NCBI RefSeq assembly: GCF_000966285.1
Contig: NZ_KQ031391.1
Location: forward strand, 4,760,383-4,824,382
Length of the DNA: 64,000 nucleotides
From: Pseudofrankia sp. DC12
Lineage (GTDB): Bacteria > Actinomycetota > Actinomycetes > Frankiales > Frankiaceae
Reading direction: 5' to 3'
Shown here in pieces: positions 59,502 to 64,000 of the stretch (its first letter is position 1; every line of letters begins with the position of its first letter). The position numbers were made by a program, and so were the translations under genes. The notes below the pieces were generated by a model. That model worked only from the letters and a program-made list of their open reading frames with translations, made no database searches and was not told the origin of the DNA.

Positions 59502-60443
59502 TCAGGCGATTTCGGCCTGTGGGACGAACCTCGGCCGGGTGCCGGGCGGCCCCTGGGGAGCCGGCTGCGGGCGTGGCCGCTCCCGGCGCTGCTCCGGTCG
59601 GGGCTGCTCGGCTGCGGGCTGCTCGGGCCGGGGCTGTTCGTGGCGTGGCGGGGGCGGCCAGGTCGGCGGCCGGACGTCGTCGGGAGGTAGGTCGGCGAGG
59701 TCAGCCGTGTCCACCTCGGCGAGGCCGTGGGCCGGCGTGCGCCAGCCTCGGGTACCCGAGGCGATCGGGCGCGCCGGGACGCCGACGACGACCAGCTCGG
59801 GCGCGACGTCGTCGACGACGACCGCCCCGGCCCCGACGACGGCACCCTCGCCCACCTTGCGCTGGCGCACCACGGTCGCCTGACTGCCGACCCAGACGCG
59901 CGCGCCGATGTCCGCGCCGCCGGCGACCCGGGCGCCGGGAGCGACGGTCGCGTAGTCACCCAGGCGGCAGTCGTGCGCGACGCTGGAGCCGACGTCGACG
60001 AGCACGTGCCGGCCGGTGGAGATGTTCGTGGTGAGGCTGGCGAGCGCGCAGACGACGGTGCCGGGGCCGAGCTTGACGTCGCCGCCGAGGTTGGCCCGCG
60101 GGTGGACGAGCGTCGCCGGTCGCCGGCCGGCGGCGCTGGCACAGCGGTCGATGCGCGCCCGGGCGTCGGCGGATCCGACGCCGATCAGGTAGTCGGCGTC
60201 CAGGGTGGCCAGCAGGTCGAGCCCGCCGAGCAGGCTGGCGCCCCGACGGGCCAGCAGGTCGGCGTCCGCGCTGTTGTCGTCGCGCGGCCCGGTGTCCGGC
60301 TGTTCGTCGAGGAAACCGAGGAAGCGGTAGGCGGGCGCGTCTGGGTCGATGGCGTTGACGGCCTCGACGACGTCGAGCAGCTCGCGGCCGTATCCGCCGG
60401 TCCCCACGATGACTAGCTGCCGACGGTGGCGGCGTGTTGACAC
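59502..60443 (-). CDS. NeuD-like sugar O/N-acyltransferase with Pro/Arg-rich tail
   Basis: 313 residues from a GTG at 60443; the frame stays open further upstream, but that part overlaps the divergent epimerase gene. QLVIVGTGGYGRELLDVVEA starts a Rossmann-like PglD domain, and the rest is a left-handed beta helix of hexapeptide repeats (HPRANLGGDVKLGPGTVVCA, LGDYATVAPGARVAGGADIG). Enzymes of this family acetylate amino-sugars in surface glycans. The last 70 residues are Pro, Arg and Gln-rich (HEQPRPEQPAAEQPRPEQRR), which is unusual. It sits beside other polysaccharide genes. Confidence 0.8.
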   Translation of the reverse strand: MSTRRHRRQLVIVGTGGYGRELLDVVEAVNAIDPDAPAYRFLGFLDEQPDTGPRDDNSADADLLARRGASLLGGLDLLATLDADYLIGVGSADARARIDRCASAAGRRPATLVHPRANLGGDVKLGPGTVVCALASLTTNISTGRHVLVDVGSSVAHDCRLGDYATVAPGARVAGGADIGARVWVGSQATVVRQRKVGEGAVVGAGAVVVDDVAPELVVVGVPARPIASGTRGWRTPAHGLAEVDTADLADLPPDDVRPPTWPPPPRHEQPRPEQPAAEQPRPEQRRERPRPQPAPQGPPGTRPRFVPQAEIA

Positions 60444-60639
60444 AACGTGACCGTAGAGCGTGGAGCCGATGAGTTCAACGGCAGGGGCTCCGCGATGTCC
60501 TGGCGTGGCGGCCGGTGCGGCGAAGGTCGGGCGCCCCGGCGCCAACGGCTCCGTGTCGACTTCCAACGGTGACGAGATGTGGAAGGGGCGGCGAGCATAC
60601 TGCGGTGAGCGCCTGAGCAACTCCGAAGGGTGATGATCG

Positions 60640-61611
60640 ATGAAGGTCGTGGTGACCGGTGGAGCCGGCTTCCTCGGTTCCCATCTGACCAGAGAGCTGC
60701 TCGTGGCCGGCTGCGACGTCGTCGTCGTCGACGACCTCAGCACCGGCGCGGTCTCGAACCTGTCGGGCCTGCCGGTCAAGCTGATCGTGGGCAGCGTCAC
60801 CAACCGTGCCCTGCTGGAGGAGGCCGCGAGCGGCGCCGACAGCATCGTTCATCTCGCCGCCCGCCCGAGCGTCGAGCGCTCGCTGCTGGACCCGATGGCC
60901 ACCCACGACGTCAACGTCACCGGCACGCTGACCGTGCTCGACGTCGCCCAGCGGGCCGAGGCCCACGTGATCGTCACGTCGAGTGCCGCGGTCTACGGCG
61001 ACGCGGGCCCGCTGCCCTGCCGGGATGACGGCCCGGTCGCCCCGCGCAGCCCGTACGCGGCCAGCAAGCTCGCCGCGGAGGCGTACGCGCTCGGTTTCCA
61101 GGCCAGCTGCGGGCTGCCGGTGCTCGTGGCGAGGCTGTTCACCGTCTTCGGCCCGTTCCAGTCGGTCGGGCATGCGTACACGGCGGTCATCCCGGCGTTC
61201 ATCGACGCGGCGCTGGCGGGCCGGCCGCTCACCGTCCACGGTGACGGGCGTCAGACCAGGGACGTCGGCTACGTCGAGCCGATCGCGGCGATGCTCGCCG
61301 ACGCGACCACCCGCCGGCTCGCGCGTCCGCGGCCGGTCAACCTGGCCTTCGGCGCCCGGGTCGACCTGCTCACGCTGGTGGCGGCCCTGGAGGACATCCT
61401 CGGCTACCAGTTGCCGGTCGCGTTCGGGCCGGGCCGGGCCGGCGACGTGCGCGACCTGCAGGCCGACCCGACGACCGCCCGGGAGCTGTTCCCGCAGGCG
61501 GTGGGCGGTGACCTGGCGACCGCCCTGGACGCGACCGTCGCCTGGTACGGGGCCCGCGGCGGCTACCCCCTGGCCCCGCCCCGCCCGCCCGCCGCCCAGC
61601 TGCCCTCGTGA
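60640..61611 (+). CDS. NAD-dependent epimerase/dehydratase
   Basis: 323 residues. VVVTGGAGFLGSHLTRELL binds NAD; HLAARPSVERSLLDPMATHD, VTSSAAVYGDAGPLPC and the YAASK catalytic motif (SPYAASKLAAEAYALGF) follow. The family includes UDP-glucose 4-epimerase and related enzymes. Substrate binding loops do not identify the exact sugar. It diverges from the NeuD-like gene across a 196-base gap and is followed by a strong hairpin. Its DNA is of normal host composition, unlike the epimerase-like gene at 37378. Confidence 0.85.
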   Translation: MKVVVTGGAGFLGSHLTRELLVAGCDVVVVDDLSTGAVSNLSGLPVKLIVGSVTNRALLEEAASGADSIVHLAARPSVERSLLDPMATHDVNVTGTLTVLDVAQRAEAHVIVTSSAAVYGDAGPLPCRDDGPVAPRSPYAASKLAAEAYALGFQASCGLPVLVARLFTVFGPFQSVGHAYTAVIPAFIDAALAGRPLTVHGDGRQTRDVGYVEPIAAMLADATTRRLARPRPVNLAFGARVDLLTLVAALEDILGYQLPVAFGPGRAGDVRDLQADPTTARELFPQAVGGDLATALDATVAWYGARGGYPLAPPRPPAAQLPS

Positions 61612-61692
61612 CTAACTGTAACTCTGCGTGACCAGGAGTTTGAGTTCATCTGGCGGCTTCTGCGGCTTTCCGCGTCTACCTCGAAGCGGGTT

Positions 61693-61716
61693 GGGAGGGC
61701 GCCTCGGCGCCCGACC
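61693..61716. repeat. Copy of the REP-like palindrome
   Basis: GGGAGGGCGCCTCGGCGCCC with GACC after it closely resembles the repeats at 56255 and 56390. It again lies just past the end of a gene. Confidence 0.5.
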
Positions 61717-61761
61717 GGTGAAGCGGCCGCGGTCGCGCAAGCGACCTTCGGCCGCTTCACC
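61717..61761. terminator. Bidirectional hairpin terminator
   Basis: GGTGAAGCGGCCG at 61717-61729 pairs exactly with CGGCCGCTTCACC at 61749-61761, a 13-bp stem. It stands between two convergent genes, and its right edge touches the stop codon of the minus-strand dehydratase gene. Confidence 0.75.
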
Positions 61762-63717
61762 TTACCGGCCGCGGTTCGCGGTGCTGGTGGGCTGGTGGGG
61801 GATTCGGGTCAGGCCGGCGGTGACGGCCGCGAGGTCGGCGTCGCGGCCGAGTTCGAGCAGCGCGGCGCGCACCTTCTCCTCGTCCGCCCACGGGTCCAGC
61901 TCGACGACGATGCTCGGGTCTAGCGCCGGCACCGGGACCTCGGAGATCAGCGGATGGTGCGGCCGGTCGTCCGTCTCACCCATGCCGAACAGCGCCTCGT
62001 GCAGCTTCTCGCCGACCCCGAGGCCGGTGTAGACGATCTCGGCCTTCTGGCCGCCGGTCTTGGCCGCGGCGCGGGTGGTCAGCCGCTCGGCGACGTCGAC
62101 GATCCGCACCGGCTCGCCCATGTCGAGCACCAGGACGTCACCGCCGGAGCCGATCGCCCCCGCCTGCAGCACCAGCTCGACCGCCTCCTGGACGGTCATG
62201 AAGTACCGGGTGACCTCCGCGTCGGTGACGGTGAGCGGACCGCCGGCGGCGAGCTGGCTGGCGAAGATCGTCAGGACTGAGCCGTTGCTGCCCAGCACGT
62301 TGCCGAACCGCACGCTGACGTAGGGCAGGCGGTGCTCGGCGGCCACGTGCGCGGTGAGCCGCTCGGTGATCCGCTTCGAGTAGCCCAGTACGGACGACGG
62401 GTCGGCGGCCTTGTCGGTGGAGATGTTGACCAGCCGCTCGACCCCGCTGGCCGCGGCCGCCTCCAGCACCGACAGCGTTCCCCAGACGTTGGTCTTCACC
62501 GACTCGCCGGGGAAGCGCTCCAGCAGCGGCAGGTGCTTGAGCGCCGCGGCGTGGAACACGACCTCGGGGCGCCGCTCGGTGAACAGCGCGGAGACCATGT
62601 CGACGTCCCGGATGTCACAGAGCACGACCGAGTCGTCATCAAGGCCGGTATGGCCGTGGAGCGAGAGCTGGACGGCCCGCAGCGCGGACTCGTCCCGGTC
62701 GAGCATGACCAGCTCGGCCGGGCCGAAGCGGTGCACCTGGCGGCACAGCTCGGAGCCGATCGACCCGCCGGCGCCGGTCACCAGCACGCGCCGGCCCGCC
62801 AGGTAGCCGGCGGTGGTGGCGACGTCGGTGCGGATCTGCCGGCGGCCCAGCAGGTCGTTGATGTCGATCTCCCGGATGTCGGTGACGTCGACGTTCCCGC
62901 CGATCAGGTCGGCGACCCTGGGCAGCACCTTGACCGCGAGCCCCGCCACCTCGGCCAGCTCGCTGATCTCGCGCAGCAGGGCCGCGTCCGCGCTCGGGAT
63001 CGCGACCAGCAGGGTCGCGGCGCCGGTGGCCCTGGCGACCGGCGCGATCGCGTCCCGGCCGCCCCGGACCCGGACGCCGTGCAGCTGCAGGTTCCAGCAG
63101 CGCGGGTCGTCATCGAGCAGCGCGACCGGGTAGTACGGGCTGTCGGGCGTGCGCAGCATCGCGGCGAGCACCTGCTCGGCACCCTCGCCGGCCCCGAACA
63201 CGATCAGCGGCTCGGTGCCCTCGGGTGCGGGGCGGCGCAGCCGTTCCTCGGTGAGGCGGTAGAGGTAGCGGACCCCGAACATGACGGAGAGGGTGACCGT
63301 GCCCCCGAGCGGCGGCACCGACAGCGGGATCGGGCGCGGCTGGCCGAACGCGAAGACGGCGATCTCCAGGCCGATCACGGTCAGCGTGACCGAGGTCAGG
63401 ATGCTGAGGACCTCCTCGAACCCGCCGAACCGGTAGCGGCCGAGATAGAGGTGCAGCGCGGTTCCCACGAAGTGCAGCAGGCAGACCGCCAGCAGCACGA
63501 TCACCCAGAACCCGGGGTCCCGCAGCGTCGCGGCCTTGAAGTTGAGACGCCCGGTCTGAGCCGCGGCCAGGCCCGCCACCAGCGCCAGGCTGTCCAGGGT
63601 GATCTGGAGACCGACCCGCTGACGGAGCTCGAGCCGTGACACGAGTCGCGACACGCGCCGCGCGGCTGCCGCCGTCCACTGCGGTTCACGCGCGCCGTCT
63701 ACTCTACGTCTCCACAT
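61762..63717 (-). CDS. CapD/FlaA1-type polysaccharide NDP-sugar 4,6-dehydratase
   Basis: 651 residues from the ATG at 63717; a TTG at 63738 would add seven. Four membrane helices lie in the first 150 residues, then a CoA-binding-like domain (PLIVFGAGEGAEQVLAAMLR), then the SDR catalytic domain (VLVTGAGGSIGSELCRQVHR, HAAALKHLPLLE, NISTDKAADPSSVLGYSKRI). The family forms UDP-4-keto-6-deoxy sugars for surface glycans in the membrane. The Tyr of the usual YxxxK is kept (GYSKR). It heads the surface-polysaccharide locus, with the Wzz-like gene diverging to the right. Confidence 0.9.
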   Translation of the reverse strand: MWRRRVDGAREPQWTAAAARRVSRLVSRLELRQRVGLQITLDSLALVAGLAAAQTGRLNFKAATLRDPGFWVIVLLAVCLLHFVGTALHLYLGRYRFGGFEEVLSILTSVTLTVIGLEIAVFAFGQPRPIPLSVPPLGGTVTLSVMFGVRYLYRLTEERLRRPAPEGTEPLIVFGAGEGAEQVLAAMLRTPDSPYYPVALLDDDPRCWNLQLHGVRVRGGRDAIAPVARATGAATLLVAIPSADAALLREISELAEVAGLAVKVLPRVADLIGGNVDVTDIREIDINDLLGRRQIRTDVATTAGYLAGRRVLVTGAGGSIGSELCRQVHRFGPAELVMLDRDESALRAVQLSLHGHTGLDDDSVVLCDIRDVDMVSALFTERRPEVVFHAAALKHLPLLERFPGESVKTNVWGTLSVLEAAAASGVERLVNISTDKAADPSSVLGYSKRITERLTAHVAAEHRLPYVSVRFGNVLGSNGSVLTIFASQLAAGGPLTVTDAEVTRYFMTVQEAVELVLQAGAIGSGGDVLVLDMGEPVRIVDVAERLTTRAAAKTGGQKAEIVYTGLGVGEKLHEALFGMGETDDRPHHPLISEVPVPALDPSIVVELDPWADEEKVRAALLELGRDADLAAVTAGLTRIPHQPTSTANRGR

Positions 63718-63943
63718 GACGCCATAGAGTAAGCGCAATCGATGGCGGATCCGTCGCTACCAGAGGGCCTCAGTTGACGGGCGTGGCGGGGGCACGGCGC
63801 GGCAGAACCGGGTGTCCCGGACAGGCAGCGCAGACCCCGTCCGGCGCAGACCCCGTCCGGCGCGGCCACCGGACCGGCGGCCGCGCGGCACGCCGCGGAC
63901 ACGACCCGACGGCACACGACGAGACGAAGAGGGTGGGCGACGG

Positions 63944-64000
63944 GTGGAACTACGGGTGTACGCGCGCGTGCTGCGCCGTGGCTGGCTCCTCGTCCTGGCC
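63944..64000 (+). CDS. Wzz/chain-length-determinant-like protein, start only
   Basis: The last 57 bases code for VELRVYARVLRRGWLLVLA, with GAGGGTGGG shortly upstream. A short cytoplasmic piece followed by a hydrophobic stretch is the usual start of Wzz/CapA-type proteins, which control polysaccharide chain length at the membrane. Too little is present to be sure, but the neighbouring CapD-like gene supports it. Confidence 0.55.
   Translation, partial: MELRVYARVLRRGWLLVLA

Noticed and set aside
62332-63639. 435-codon plus-strand frame opposite the CapD-like gene
   Set aside because: Composition (Arg/Asp/Val/Gln-rich) is that of a reverse-complement shadow; the minus strand has all catalytic motifs.

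Overview
The window is high-GC actinobacterial DNA and is probably from a Frankia-like member of Frankiaceae. That is an inference from the base composition, the many GTG and TTG starts, and the order murI - phosphodiesterase - rph - rdgB, which matches Mycobacterium (Rv1338-Rv1341). Two ordinary chromosomal stretches (about 1-1,550 and 52,100-64,000) flank a 50-kb accessory region that ends at a tRNA-Leu gene.

1-1,600: the end of a NUDIX hydrolase and a short-chain dehydrogenase. 1,750-4,500: two related small helix-turn-helix ORFs on either side of an unrecognised secreted protein with four copies of a Lys-rich/Trp-Phe repeat. 4,800-13,700: an anti-phage and mobile-element zone with a winged-helix protein, an ArdA-type antirestriction protein, a HEPN protein, a transposase, a coiled-coil protein, and a minus-strand set (two-TM sensor-like protein, MBL-fold hydrolase, four-TM protein). 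A 16-residue Gly-rich peptide gene lies next to an XRE regulator there. A 114-bp MITE with a CTAG duplication follows.

14,269-22,527: plus-strand, visibly less GC-rich, tightly overlapped genes: radical SAM enzyme, five glycosyltransferases (four GT2, one GT4), a THUMP/UPF0020-type RNA methyltransferase, a PIG-L deacetylase and a small-molecule methyltransferase. 31,496-38,325: a second run of the same character: a truncated gene, two GT2 enzymes (one a clear paralogue of the last gene of the first run), a DegT-type aminotransferase, a PhyH dioxygenase, two medium-chain dehydrogenases and a UDP-glucuronate decarboxylase-like enzyme. Together they look like one locus for an amino-sugar or cyclitol-containing glycan or oligosaccharide natural product. 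Between the runs lie an alpha/beta hydrolase, a three-gene tyrosine-recombinase module, a HATPase / resolvase-fold regulator pair, an XRE-TPR regulator diverging from a truncated kinase gene, and an IS5-family remnant.

38,737-52,078: an IS30-family element sits cleanly inside a hypothetical gene whose frame can be restored. Then comes an integrative conjugative element-like set: several tiny coupled ORFs, an MT-A70 DNA methyltransferase, a DUF2637/SpdB-like protein, a TraG/VirD4-type ATPase, a replication-relaxation protein, an XRE/ImmA control pair and a large serine recombinase whose reading frame runs antisense through the tRNA-Leu gene.

52,700-64,000: conserved chromosome: hypothetical gene, murI, phosphodiesterase, rph, rdgB, an RpiB-like isomerase, a tyrosine phosphatase, a NeuD-like acetyltransferase, an NAD-dependent epimerase, a CapD-type dehydratase and the start of a Wzz-like gene, that is, housekeeping genes followed by a surface-polysaccharide locus that continues beyond the window.
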